Below are positions 44,788 through 53,775 of a stretch of 64,000 nt of DNA, piece after piece. The position numbers and the translations under genes were made by a program. Every line of letters starts with the position of its first letter. Within the stretch, counting starts at the first letter, position 1. The DNA is taken from assembly GCA_963598415.1 (NCBI GenBank), contig CAVBUH010000050.1, positions 1-64,000 of the forward strand, written 5' to 3'. The notes beneath the pieces were generated by a model. It ran no database searches. It was not told where the DNA came from and was given only the letters and a program-made list of their open reading frames with translations. This stretch comes from Colimorpha_A sp900556615. Its GTDB lineage: Bacteria > Bacillota > Clostridia > Oscillospirales > CAG-272.

Positions 44788-46020
44788 TCAAATCCTGACG
44801 CCGTCTGAAAATACCGCTTTGATACATCCGTTCAAGGTAAGCCCCAAATAGGGCGTATTCACCGATTTGCTTTTCATTGTATTTGAGGAAACGACAATTT
44901 CCGCGTCAGGATCCGCAAGTGCAAAATCAGCACGCGCTCCGGCTTTCAAAGAACTGTCAAGACCGAGAATCTTTGCCGGATTGAGAGAAAATAAGCGCGC
45001 CAGCAAATCAAGATTTCCGAAACCGCTTTTCACCATATAGGTGATAAACGCGGAGAAAGCGGTGTCAAAGCCCGACGCGCCGAAATAACATTTTCGAAGA
45101 TCCGAGCAATTTTCAGTTCTCGTAAGAGGAGTATGAAGAGAAGTGATACAGTCAACCGTACCGTCTGCCAGGGCTTCCCGTATTGCTTTGACGTCCTTTG
45201 TATTCCTGAGCGGCGGCATAACCTTGGCGCTTCCGCCATAATAAAACATATCACTGTCAGACATGGAATAATAGAGCGCCGATGTACCGCAGGTAATTTT
45301 GAATCCGCGCTGTTTCGCATATCTTATCAGCGCCAGCGTATTTTCACAGCTCACTGCACGAATATGAAGTCTGCAGCCTGTTTCGGCAGCAAGCAAAATA
45401 TCCCTGGCGGCCGCAGTGGTCTCTGCGCTCTCCGGAATGATGGGTAATCCGAGAATTCTTGCTGTTTTTCCCGGATTGATAACGCCGTCCCCGGCAATGC
45501 GCTGATCGATACAGGTAGAAATAAAAAGGCTGTCGGAAGCGGCGCAAGCAAGCATAATTTCCCTCATCAGACCGGGATCGGAAATCCAATGTCCATTGTC
45601 AGAATAAACATTTCTGCCGCATTGCGCTATTTCCGCTGGGGTTCGGGGATAAACCGCCGGTATAATTCTACATCTCGACTCTACCGTCAAACCTTTCTTC
45701 AATGCCATCCCTGCCTCGTCCGGCTCGCAAAGCAAGGTCAAAAAGCCGCCACCGACGGCGGCAGCTCCGGCAGAGGCAATACTGTCGCGGGAGGGATGCT
45801 TCGAATCAAAGAAACGACAGCCAATATCGACAAACGCCGGAAATAAATAGGCTCCTTTCGCATCCGATATTGAGCAGTTCTCCGGAGCTTTCACCTTTCC
45901 GATTTCCGATATTGTTCCTTTGCCGTCGGCATATGAAACGATCACACCTCCGGCTTCAGGAACTCTTCCATCCCCGCGTACAATCCTCGCATTCTTAATA
46001 TAAAGCGTTTTTTCGTTCAT
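44788..46020 (-). CDS. Dihydroorotase-like amidohydrolase without metal ligands
   Basis: 410 residues with the full amidohydrolase TIM barrel. Alignment by eye to dihydroorotase shows the HxH strand replaced (FVDIGCRFFD where FVDMHVHLR-type is expected), and the DHAPH strand replaced by SLHTPL. The LHIRAVS and VMPPLR segments are recognisable. Without HxH and the Asp, hydrolysis is unlikely, as in non-catalytic PyrC-prime proteins. ATG 46020 has GGAG six bases before; 46032 is an alternative. Function unknown. Confidence 0.8.
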   Translation of the reverse strand: MNEKTLYIKNARIVRGDGRVPEAGGVIVSYADGKGTISEIGKVKAPENCSISDAKGAYLFPAFVDIGCRFFDSKHPSRDSIASAGAAAVGGGFLTLLCEPDEAGMALKKGLTVESRCRIIPAVYPRTPAEIAQCGRNVYSDNGHWISDPGLMREIMLACAASDSLFISTCIDQRIAGDGVINPGKTARILGLPIIPESAETTAAARDILLAAETGCRLHIRAVSCENTLALIRYAKQRGFKITCGTSALYYSMSDSDMFYYGGSAKVMPPLRNTKDVKAIREALADGTVDCITSLHTPLTRTENCSDLRKCYFGASGFDTAFSAFITYMVKSGFGNLDLLARLFSLNPAKILGLDSSLKAGARADFALADPDAEIVVSSNTMKSKSVNTPYLGLTLNGCIKAVFSDGVRI

Positions 46021-46171
46021 TTCAATCTCCATTCCGCCTCCGGAACGGCGGCACAAACAGTAATGAAATTTTGCTGTATTTCCGAAGAAAATAAAACGGA
46101 CCGAACCCATTTCTAATGAGAAGTCAGGCAGAAACCGCTGTACGCCATACAAAACAAACACATCTCTCCTA

Positions 46172-46283
46172 TTAAGGCAATACCGCCCGACCATCGGCTT
46201 ATATCTTGAGGGCATTATCTTAAGGCAACACCGCACAATGATTGTTATGCAGTTGCACCGTCAGAATCCAACGTATTACCTTA
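46172..46283. repeat. Two joined family A fragments
   Basis: TTAAGGCAATACCGCCCGACC begins one short unit and CTTAAGGCAACACCGCACAAT at 46219 another, ending AACGTATTACCTTAA. Confidence 0.75.
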
Positions 46284-46315
46284 ACCTATTCTTCGATTCC
46301 ATATGACATTCGGAA

Positions 46316-46939
46316 TTATTTTATTTCGCTTCCGCCCCATTCGACAACGGTAAAGCCGACACGCTCAAACGGTACAATAACCGGTTCCTTTACCTGTACC
46401 GGTTCAGCTAAGGGTTTATAAACCATAAAAATCCTCAGCAGCGAATCAGGCTCCGGCGTAATTTCCAGCTTTGCGCTGTCGGTATAAGCTTCCTTCTGGA
46501 AAGTGATGAGATTATATGCGTTATTCTGCATTTTGGGAAGCCAGTATACGATAAATTCATTATACTCCCTTGGAACAAGCCCCATTTCGGAAAGAACCCT
46601 TTCTAAGAACGCAGCAGTTTTCTCACCCTCAACCACATAGCCCTCGCTCATATCATATTCGGTATCCGTTACGCCCTCCCAGAAAAGATAGGAATATTCG
46701 CGCCCTGTATCAGGGACAAGCAGCGTTCCGTCAGGCTTTGCAAGAACTTTCCAGCCGTCGTTATAAGCCGGATAGGTACACGTCAGCTTTCCGCTGAAAT
46801 CCAGCCTTACCGAGACTTCAATTTCCGTTTCGGGATAAAGATAAATAACAGGCTTGGCGTCGGTATGTTGATTTGGATCACAGGCAGTCATTTGCATGAA
46901 ACAAAGCAAAATAAAGCTCAATATGAAAATTTTTTTCAT
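46316..46939 (-). CDS. Lipoprotein with K-P-V-I-Y-L-Y-P motif
   Basis: 207 residues. Lipobox at C20 (MQMTAC), then KPVIYLYPETEIEVSVRLDFSG directly after. This signature opens an uncharacterised protein family found across bacteria, with FIVYWLPKM later as a second conserved block. It probably sits on the outer face of the membrane. GAGG is eight bases upstream. Function unknown. Confidence 0.8.
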   Translation of the reverse strand: MKKIFILSFILLCFMQMTACDPNQHTDAKPVIYLYPETEIEVSVRLDFSGKLTCTYPAYNDGWKVLAKPDGTLLVPDTGREYSYLFWEGVTDTEYDMSEGYVVEGEKTAAFLERVLSEMGLVPREYNEFIVYWLPKMQNNAYNLITFQKEAYTDSAKLEITPEPDSLLRIFMVYKPLAEPVQVKEPVIVPFERVGFTVVEWGGSEIK

Positions 46940-46971
46940 AGCAATATCCTCTTAAAAAAGTTAATGTTTTG

Positions 46972-47152
46972 TTAAGGTGTCACCGCCGGGCTCACGGCTG
47001 ACGCCTTGACGGCATGTCTGCTTATCCGTTCTCCGTCACATTTCACATTTTTCGTCGACAGAGGAATCTCTCTTGCCTTCTCAATTGGTATTGTCTGACG
47101 AAAAAATCCGGCGGCACAACTGCACAACAATCATTGTACGGTATTGCCTTAA
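46972..47152 (-). repeat. Family A repeat, copy A12
   Basis: TTAAGGTGTCACCGCCGGGC to TTGTACGGTATTGCCTTAA, full length, reverse orientation. Its right half is among the best matches to the family ends. Confidence 0.9.
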
Positions 47153-47192
47153 ATACTTTTTCTGTCAGGAAAGAACTGTAATCCGTTATTTC

Positions 47193-48041
47193 CTACCCTT
47201 TTAATTCTCCGTACATTTTTTTCATAGCGAGCGCGTCCTCCGCCATAGTACCTGCCGATTCACAGATTATACGGGGAGAAAATCCGTATTTACACAACGT
47301 CTCGGCAAGAGGGTAAAAATCGGGACCGAAAACCGTATCGGAAAAGGTCAGATGTCTCTTCTCTCCGCCGGAGGTATATTCGATTTTTGAAAAATGACAG
47401 TGAAGATTCCCGGCTTTCTCATCGCCGAGACGTTCTCCTATTTTTTCAAAAACAACTCTGTAATCCTCAGCAGTCACGAAAACTCCCCCCAAGTCCCGGG
47501 CGTTTAGATGACCAAAATCAACAACGGGATAAAGCCTGTCGCTCAAGGTACATAATTCAATCACCTCATCGAGTGTCCCGAGCTGATTGACCTTTCCCAT
47601 CGTCTCAAGCCCCAGTCTTACGGGCGTATCAATCTCCTCAAGCGTTTTACAAAGGGTATCTTTGGCAAAATCCATAGCCTCGGCACGGGTTATTTTCGCG
47701 GCGCTTCCGGTATGAATGACAATCAGATCCGCCCCCAAAAGCTCTGCGGCATGAACGCTCTTTCTGATATACTCCACGCTTTTAAGCCTTGTTTCGGGAT
47801 TCACTCCCGAAAGCGAGATAAAATACGGGGCATGAAGCGACATGGCGATTCCATGCTTTTTCGCCGCTTCTCCGACGGCGATGAAGTTCGCATCGGAACC
47901 AGTTACACCGTTTCCGCACTGATATTCATAGGCATCAAGCCCAAAATTTTTTACCCATTCGGGCGCCTGGCGCGTGCTTTTATTTCCCTGGGCATAGAAG
48001 CTCTCGGAGTTTCCGCCCGGACCGAACTTTGGTTCCGACAT
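47193..48041 (-). CDS. nfo: Endonuclease IV-like AP endonuclease
   Basis: 282 residues, TIM-barrel AP endonuclease family 2. Metal ligand positions are visible: LHAPYF, VIHTGS, LETMG, VVDFGHLNARD, LHCHFSK and ICESAG. The segment normally reading DRH is GGEKRHLTF here. It cuts abasic sites during base-excision repair. GAGG lies eight bases upstream. It follows the 224-residue membrane protein on the same strand by 22 bases. Confidence 0.88.
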   Translation of the reverse strand: MSEPKFGPGGNSESFYAQGNKSTRQAPEWVKNFGLDAYEYQCGNGVTGSDANFIAVGEAAKKHGIAMSLHAPYFISLSGVNPETRLKSVEYIRKSVHAAELLGADLIVIHTGSAAKITRAEAMDFAKDTLCKTLEEIDTPVRLGLETMGKVNQLGTLDEVIELCTLSDRLYPVVDFGHLNARDLGGVFVTAEDYRVVFEKIGERLGDEKAGNLHCHFSKIEYTSGGEKRHLTFSDTVFGPDFYPLAETLCKYGFSPRIICESAGTMAEDALAMKKMYGELKG

Positions 48042-48063
48042 AGTGATTCCCTCTTTCCTTCTT

Positions 48064-48738
48064 TTACTGTATTTTTACCGTACTGTCGATTTCAAGAATC
48101 TCAAGCTCCACACCGGAGTAGCTTCCCCGGAACGGCAGTCTGGCATACACGGAAACCGTATCTCCGTATTCACAGACCTTTTCAACATGGCAAAGATACT
48201 GCGTATGCGCCTCCTCGGAATCCTCTTTTATTGCAGGAATCGAAAAAGTCTCCGACACATCCCCGATGGAAAGGCGGCATCCGCTTCTGCTTCCCATATA
48301 AAGCGAATGATAGTCAAGATACAGCAGCACCGTCACTCTGACTTTTCCGTTCTCCTCCCTAACGCCTCTGCATTCCGCGCGAAGGTTGAGCGGTGTTCCG
48401 GTATCGGATCTCAGCGTCTTGCTGAAGCTGAAATCGGAAGGTATGGTTGTCTCTTCCGAAGACGGGAACGTTTCTTCTTCCGAGGATACCGTACCGGAGT
48501 CCGTTGTATCCTGCACCGTGTCGGAGGAATTGGTATCCGAAGAATCAGTGCTGTCCGGTTTGTTGATCGGATCGGTGCCGGACGAGTCATCTTTCTCCGT
48601 TGAGGAGGGTTTCTCGGTGTCTCCCGTCCCGTCACCGTTTTGCTCCGTCCGGCGCGTAATAATCAGAATGGATGTCAGAAGGAGTATCAGTATTACAAGA
48701 AGTGTGATAATCACTTTTACAGCATTTCTCATTTGCAT
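48064..48738 (-). CDS. Membrane-anchored protein with Ser/Thr/Asp linker
   Basis: 224 residues. A single N-terminal membrane segment (VIITLLVILILLLTSILII), a low-complexity S/T/D/E linker to about residue 100, then a compact C-terminal domain of about 120 residues (LNLRAECRGVREENGKVRVTVLLYLDYHSLYMGSR). No family recognised. GGAGG is ten bases before the ATG. It precedes nfo. Confidence 0.75.
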   Translation of the reverse strand: MQMRNAVKVIITLLVILILLLTSILIITRRTEQNGDGTGDTEKPSSTEKDDSSGTDPINKPDSTDSSDTNSSDTVQDTTDSGTVSSEEETFPSSEETTIPSDFSFSKTLRSDTGTPLNLRAECRGVREENGKVRVTVLLYLDYHSLYMGSRSGCRLSIGDVSETFSIPAIKEDSEEAHTQYLCHVEKVCEYGDTVSVYARLPFRGSYSGVELEILEIDSTVKIQ

Positions 48739-48763
48739 AAGGTAATTTCCTCCTTAATAAAAT

Positions 48764-49130
48764 TAAAATAGGCAATTGTAAAACTCTGTTGTACAATTGG
48801 TCGCGCTACCAACTGAGCTAACGAGGAATATATAGGGGCTGCACAAATTTGGATTCCCCCCGTTTAGATTCCTCCGTTCCATTTTCAGGCTTTTTCACGG
48901 AGCAAATTAGTCCGGTTGCCTTACCTATTAAACTGCCGAGGAATATCAAATTTTGGGGAGAGCTCAAACTCTTTTGTCCTCCCGTGCGGCGCAGCCACAC
49001 CGTTTTCGTCAGTGGTAACAGGCTTAATTCGCCCTGCGGCAGGTTACTACACGCTTACCGACACAATCAACCATCACAGATTTTGGATTGCTCCCCTCAG
49101 TGTGCGCCCCCGCTTTACTCGTCTTACAGT
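48764..49130 (-). repeat. Family F repeat, copy F2, containing a tRNA-like half
   Basis: Read on the minus strand it starts GTAAGACGAGTAAAGCGGG and ends ACAGAGTTTTACAATTGCC. Both ends match copy F1 at 56.9 kb: CGCACAC-GAG-GG, ATCTGT-AT, TAAGCGTG, AACCTGCCGCAG, and CCRATTGTAMAACARAGTTTT. F2 carries about 250 extra bases in the middle, including a tRNA-like D-arm. Confidence 0.65.
48784..48830 (-). pseudogene. tRNA-like 5' half
   Basis: Minus strand reads TTCCTCG-TTA-GCTCAGTTGGTA-GCGCGACCAATTG. This is the standard 5' acceptor plus D-loop of a tRNA, with one D-stem mismatch, and no T-arm follows. It lies inside repeat F2. Confidence 0.5.
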
Positions 49131-49167
49131 TTTTTCAGCAGAGAATCCGCTGAAAATCGAAATGAAA

Positions 49168-49347
49168 TTAAGGCAGCGCCGCAAAGCTCACAGCTTGCGC
49201 CTTGGTGGTATATCTGCTTGTCCATTTTCCTTCATACCTCACAAATTACGTTGGTAGAGGAGCCGACTCCTGCCTCCTTAATTAGTATCGTTTGACGAAA
49301 AATATGACTGCGTATCTGTACTGCTGGACCCCAGCAAGTATTGCCAA
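49168..49347 (-). repeat. Family A repeat, copy A13
   Basis: TTAAGGCAGCGCCGCAAAGC to CCCAGCAAGTATTGCC, full length but diverged, reverse orientation, just downstream of the amidase stop. Confidence 0.82.
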
Positions 49348-49399
49348 AAATATGCCGTCTTTTACAAACGGATAAAAATGAAAACAGACCACGCGGCTC

Positions 49400-50170
49400 T
49401 CAGCCGTCGGAAAGAAAAGCTTTTATACCCGCTGCAATTCCCTGCGCCTCAGCAGCAAGCCACTCTTCATCGAGAAGCTTTTCCGCATCGGACTGATTTG
49501 AGACAAAAAGCGTCTCAAGCAGTACCGACGGCGCTTCGGTATATTTTATTACATAGAAAGCATTCTCATACTTCATGGGGTAAAGCGTCGGGTAATCTTC
49601 ATGGACGCCGGCAATTCCGTCGGAGATGGATTTGGCAAGAAAATAGTTATAGCCTGAGCCCTCTGAGCAGAAATAAATCCTCGAACCGTTCACAGACGAA
49701 TCGGTAAAGGAATTGCAGTGAAGGCTTATATAAAGATCGGTGCTTTCATCGGCATTTGCCGCCGCAGACCGCTCTTGATACGGATAGTCTCCCTTTTCCG
49801 AAGGAACGGTATTCTCGTCCCATGTCAATATAACGGTATACCCGTATTTCTCAAGCTCCTCCTTCAAAAGGCGGCTTAAGCGGTAGTTGATATCACTCTC
49901 GGTAAACTCCCCCAGAAAATCCGATACCGCACCGGGATCGCTTCCGCCGTGACCGGGATCGACACGAATAACGATCTGACCGTCTTCGTCTCTGTAATGG
50001 GCATACTCCGCGTTTTTGCTTACGGTAAAAAAAGCCACAGCTTTTCTGTAAAGCGCCGCCACCTGAGGACGAAAAACCGTAAGACCTGCAAAAACCACAG
50101 CAAAGCATATTACCGTTACCGCAAGAATAACCGGCAGCGCCTTCCATCTTTTTAAATTCAAGATTTTCAT
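49400..50170 (-). CDS. N-acetylmuramoyl-L-alanine amidase (Amidase_3)
   Basis: 256 residues. An N-terminal membrane anchor (LPVILAVTVICFAVVFAGLTVF) precedes a zinc amidase domain with VDPGHGGSDPGA (first His), GEFTESDINYRL (Glu) and YISLHCNSF (second His), ending LLETLFVSN..DAEKL. It cleaves peptide stems from peptidoglycan. No strong ribosome binding site is seen. It resembles CwlD-type sporulation or division amidases, but the specific role cannot be told. Confidence 0.9.
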   Translation of the reverse strand: MKILNLKRWKALPVILAVTVICFAVVFAGLTVFRPQVAALYRKAVAFFTVSKNAEYAHYRDEDGQIVIRVDPGHGGSDPGAVSDFLGEFTESDINYRLSRLLKEELEKYGYTVILTWDENTVPSEKGDYPYQERSAAANADESTDLYISLHCNSFTDSSVNGSRIYFCSEGSGYNYFLAKSISDGIAGVHEDYPTLYPMKYENAFYVIKYTEAPSVLLETLFVSNQSDAEKLLDEEWLAAEAQGIAAGIKAFLSDG

Positions 50171-50311
50171 TTTCGGTTCAAGATAAACGTATATTCCTCT
50201 CTGTGTTTATTACGGCGAAAACGGATCGAACAGAGTATTTCCGGCATTCTCCGCATCTGATCCCTGTGACGGAAAATTACGAAAAAAGTTCCCTTTTGTC
50301 ATCCCCGCCAT

Positions 50312-52072
50312 TTATTTTTCGACAACACAGTAGATTTCCCAGCCGCGCGTCTGCTCATATGTGCAGACAAGACCGCCTGACACGTTTGAAACATAATCAA
50401 AATACATCGGCAAAACATAGTTCCCATCGGTATCGATAAGACCGTATTTCCCATCGGAGCCCGCCACTGCGGCAAGTCCCTGAACATACGGAGAAGCGAA
50501 CGAATACACAGAAGGCATGATCCAGCCGCCGTCAAGATCCATATATCCGTATTTCCCGTTTTTTTCAAGCAAAAGGACTCCGTCGGAATAATTTATAAGG
50601 TTATAACCGGCAGGAATATCGAAATATTCACCGGTCTTTGAGAGCAGACGATTCTCGTTTAGATATATTTTCTCGGTCTTTGTTCCCCGATAAACATATC
50701 TGACCATAGCATATCCGCGGTCAAAATAATACATTCCGAGATTCTCCATTCCGTTGGAAACCGGCTCAAAGTATGATTGCCGAACCTTTGTCCGCTGCTG
50801 ATCACTATAACGTATGATCTCCTTATCGTTAAGCGTAATAACGGTTTTTCCGGTTCTGTCGATAAAAGACATCCTTTTTTCAAAATCAACAACAGCCGCA
50901 ATCCCGTCGGAGGTAAAATCAAATGCAGCTTCAAACTGAGGTTCTATGACGGTGTTTCCTTCCCCGTCACGGTACCCCCACATAAGCACCGTTTCGACCG
51001 AATATAATTTCCCGTCGATAACAACGGTTTCCTCGCCCTCCGATGCCTCGTTTCGTTTTTCAGACAGGGAAATAACCGGATTCGGATTACTGTCCGTCTC
51101 TTCGTCGGTATCCGCGTCCTCGGAAGACACCGGTTCCTCATTGCTTTCGGTCTCTTCAGGCGAGGTCGTCTCCGCTTCGCTGTCTGTATCGTCCGAAGAG
51201 GTGGTATCCGGTTCCTCGGTATCGGTGCTCTCAGGTGAGGTAGCTTCCGGTTCTGTTACCGGAGGCTCCGTTGTAATCTCGGTATACACCTCAACATATT
51301 CGCAATAAGGATAAGGACCGTTTCCCCGGTCAGCAGCGTAATATCCGGGAGCGTCGAAACGAATCGCTCGAAAATCGATTTGATTCTCGCTGATTTCGCC
51401 CGTCAGCCCCTTCTCGGAATCAATTTCATAATATTTGGTCTTTATGCTGACAACCGGCCTTCCCGATAACGATTTCGCATAGACGAGAGAACCGGTAAAT
51501 TTTTTTATCAGTCTCTTTCCGTCTGTATTCCACACCGAAACGGTTTTGCCGTCATCAAGAAAGATCAGACCGTAATACAGCCGCACAGAAGGCGCTGTTT
51601 TCTTTTCCGTCACCTGTTTGGTATCGTAAAGGCCATCCTCTTTCTGATAAATAATCGTCTTTGTAACCGTTTCGGTGCGGCTGCCAAAATTATTCTTAAT
51701 TTCACCAAAATCGAAGGCAAGACGCGCTATTGAAGACTTGCTTCCGAACATATTTTCAGAAAGCCTCCATCCGTCGGCGCCTACTTCCGAGAGAGAAAGT
51801 ATCATCTCCAACATTTTCTCTGCGTTATCGGTGCTTATCGACGTTTCCGTATCAGGAATATCCGTATCGGAAGTATCCGGAAAGGGAGCTTCCGTACCGA
51901 TATCGGTTTCGGAACCGGTCACAGAATCGCTTTCTTCGGTGACCGCCGGAAGCGGACGTTTTATAAAAGAAATATCATAGACTCCCGCCTGATACAGTAT
52001 CACTGCGACAATCAGAGCAAAAAAAACAAGAAGCGCCGTTAATCTGACCGCTATATTTTTTAATATTTTCAT
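50312..52072 (-). CDS. Membrane-anchored WG-repeat protein
   Basis: 586 residues. An N-terminal membrane segment (ALLVFFALIVAVILY), a short acidic T/S/D linker, and then beta-rich WG/KWG-type repeats, most visible at the end (GYMDLDGGWIMPSVYSFASPY, KYGLIDTDGNYVLPMYFDYV). A second long T/S/E/D tract divides the protein near residues 270-345. GGAG is nine bases upstream. The protein is probably extracellular; function unknown. Confidence 0.82.
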   Translation of the reverse strand: MKILKNIAVRLTALLVFFALIVAVILYQAGVYDISFIKRPLPAVTEESDSVTGSETDIGTEAPFPDTSDTDIPDTETSISTDNAEKMLEMILSLSEVGADGWRLSENMFGSKSSIARLAFDFGEIKNNFGSRTETVTKTIIYQKEDGLYDTKQVTEKKTAPSVRLYYGLIFLDDGKTVSVWNTDGKRLIKKFTGSLVYAKSLSGRPVVSIKTKYYEIDSEKGLTGEISENQIDFRAIRFDAPGYYAADRGNGPYPYCEYVEVYTEITTEPPVTEPEATSPESTDTEEPDTTSSDDTDSEAETTSPEETESNEEPVSSEDADTDEETDSNPNPVISLSEKRNEASEGEETVVIDGKLYSVETVLMWGYRDGEGNTVIEPQFEAAFDFTSDGIAAVVDFEKRMSFIDRTGKTVITLNDKEIIRYSDQQRTKVRQSYFEPVSNGMENLGMYYFDRGYAMVRYVYRGTKTEKIYLNENRLLSKTGEYFDIPAGYNLINYSDGVLLLEKNGKYGYMDLDGGWIMPSVYSFASPYVQGLAAVAGSDGKYGLIDTDGNYVLPMYFDYVSNVSGGLVCTYEQTRGWEIYCVVEK

Positions 52073-52087
52073 AAGCCGTATCTCCTG

Positions 52088-52513
52088 TTATTTGTGATAC
52101 TTCCCGTGGTTTGCAATCGAAAATGCACGGTATATCTGTTCAAGCAGAATAACTCTCATAAGCTGATGCGGAAAGGTCATTTTGGAAAAAGAAAGTCTGA
52201 GATCGCAGGCAGCTTTTATGTCCTCTCCCATGCCGTCGGAATCACCGATGACAAATACAATTTCCGATATTCCGTTTACCGCAATACCGCCGATTTTTTC
52301 CGAAAGCTCCTCGGAGGAAAGCTGCCTTCCCTCGACGCAGAGTGCAATTTTATATGCTCTGCGAGGCAGCTTGGATATAATTTCTCTGTCACTTGACACC
52401 TCTGTTATTGTAAGCCTTGCAAAGCCATTTATACGCTTGGAATATTCTTTTACCGCATCGCGGAGATACTGTTCTTTCAGCGTACCGACGCAGAGTATTG
52501 TTATATTCAGCAT
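52088..52513 (-). CDS. rlmH: 23S rRNA (pseudouridine-1915-N3) methyltransferase RlmH
   Basis: 141 residues, shorter than the usual 155-160 because of a trimmed middle. The knotted SPOUT end SFSKMTFPHQLMRVILLEQIYRAF...YHK is near identical to the family; the Gly loop reads VIGDSDG where VIGGSxG is usual. AGGA lies seven bases before the ATG. It modifies helix 69 of the ribosome. Confidence 0.93.
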   Translation of the reverse strand: MLNITILCVGTLKEQYLRDAVKEYSKRINGFARLTITEVSSDREIISKLPRRAYKIALCVEGRQLSSEELSEKIGGIAVNGISEIVFVIGDSDGMGEDIKAACDLRLSFSKMTFPHQLMRVILLEQIYRAFSIANHGKYHK

Positions 52514-52562
52514 GACCGGTTCCTAAAATTTAAATTTCATTCTATTTGAAAAACATTATTTT

Positions 52563-53348
52563 TCAGACCAATACCGTAATATTCTCCTGATCGGCAACCA
52601 CTACCGACGCACCGTAACCGCAGAGAGAATTTTTGACGGTTTTAAGAGCTGCTTCCGGCGTATTATTTTCTTTACTGAGATGCGCAAGCATAAAAGCATG
52701 CGTTCCGCTTCTCGCAAGCGCGGCAGCTATCTCCGCACAGTCGTCATTGGATAGATGACCACCGTCTGAAAGTATCCGCTTTTTAAGCGCCTCGGTATAC
52801 TTTCCGTTTTTCACCATATCTCTGTCATGATTGGATTCAAGCATCACCGCATCGCACCCGTAAAGCATATCGTACACTCTCTGCGTAACATAACCGAGAT
52901 CGGTGGCAACACCGACAGAATGTCCCGCCAGACTCACACGGTATCCGACGCACCGGACGCTGTCGTGAGGCGTACAAAACGCTTCTATCTCGGCTCCGCC
53001 GTCAAGCTCAAGCCTAAATTCGTCTTCATGCATGATGAGACATTCAAAAAGCGGCGTATTCCTGCAAATACCAAGCATCGCCGCCGATTGCTTTATCATA
53101 TGGACCGGCATCCTGTATTTCTTTGCCAGCACAGGAAGAGCATGCGTATGGTCGCTGTGTTCATGCGTCACAAATACCGCCGAAATATCCTCCATACCGA
53201 CGCCGAGATTATGAAGCGCCCCTTCAATCGCTTTGGCGGTTCCGCCGGCGTCAATCAGTATCTTATTTTTTCCGGCACGTATAAAGGTGCAATTCCCCTT
53301 TGAACCGGAAAAAAGATTGATAAGTTCAATTTCTCCGCAGTCCGTCAT
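52563..53348 (-). CDS. MBL-fold metallohydrolase, YycJ/WalJ-like
   Basis: 261 residues. The metallo-beta-lactamase motif THEHSDHTHALPVLAK, then ATDLGYV and LESNHDRDM with a final LAHLSKENN. YycJ-type proteins are cytosolic 5'-3' exonuclease-like hydrolases linked to the WalKR operon in other Firmicutes; here walKR is not adjacent. Start overlaps the preceding membrane-protein gene by four bases. Confidence 0.9.
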   Translation of the reverse strand: MTDCGEIELINLFSGSKGNCTFIRAGKNKILIDAGGTAKAIEGALHNLGVGMEDISAVFVTHEHSDHTHALPVLAKKYRMPVHMIKQSAAMLGICRNTPLFECLIMHEDEFRLELDGGAEIEAFCTPHDSVRCVGYRVSLAGHSVGVATDLGYVTQRVYDMLYGCDAVMLESNHDRDMVKNGKYTEALKKRILSDGGHLSNDDCAEIAAALARSGTHAFMLAHLSKENNTPEAALKTVKNSLCGYGASVVVADQENITVLV

Positions 53349-53761
53349 ATATCAAGCCCCATATTATAAGTAAGATAAATATAGATCATATCAAATACCA
53401 CCGTAAGAATAATCGGTATCAGAATATAAAGCAAAACCGAGGATTTTTTTCTGCGAACTACCTGCTCCGCAATAAAAGTATCCTTCTTTTCCTCGCTCCA
53501 ATCGCCGGGAAGCATTTCTCTGTCGGGTACGGTCAGCATACCGCGGTTGAATGCTATATATACTACCGCAAGAATGCCGGCAGCAATACAGTACGCATGG
53601 AGAATCCATTCCGCATAAAAATATATCGCTATCTGGTATACCGAAAAAATGACGATAAGGGAAACCGACAATATGAGAAGCTTCTTCCCCGGGATTTTTC
53701 TCTTGAGTTTTTGTTCTCCGTCTTTTAACGGAGCGTGTCTTTTTTTACGTTTCTTTTTCAA
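53345..53761 (-). CDS. Small membrane protein of unknown function
   Basis: 138 residues. A very basic N-terminus (KKKRKKRHAPLK), then membrane segments at about 28-48, 52-70 and 110-130 with EMLPGDWSEEKKDTFIAEQ between. No family recognised with confidence. The start is TTG with GAGG seven bases upstream. It overlaps the YycJ-like gene by four bases and follows the SbcD-like gene by 14 bases, so all three are one operon. Confidence 0.75.
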   Translation of the reverse strand: MKKKRKKRHAPLKDGEQKLKRKIPGKKLLILSVSLIVIFSVYQIAIYFYAEWILHAYCIAAGILAVVYIAFNRGMLTVPDREMLPGDWSEEKKDTFIAEQVVRRKKSSVLLYILIPIILTVVFDMIYIYLTYNMGLDI

Positions 53762-53775
53762 AATCTTACCTCAGC

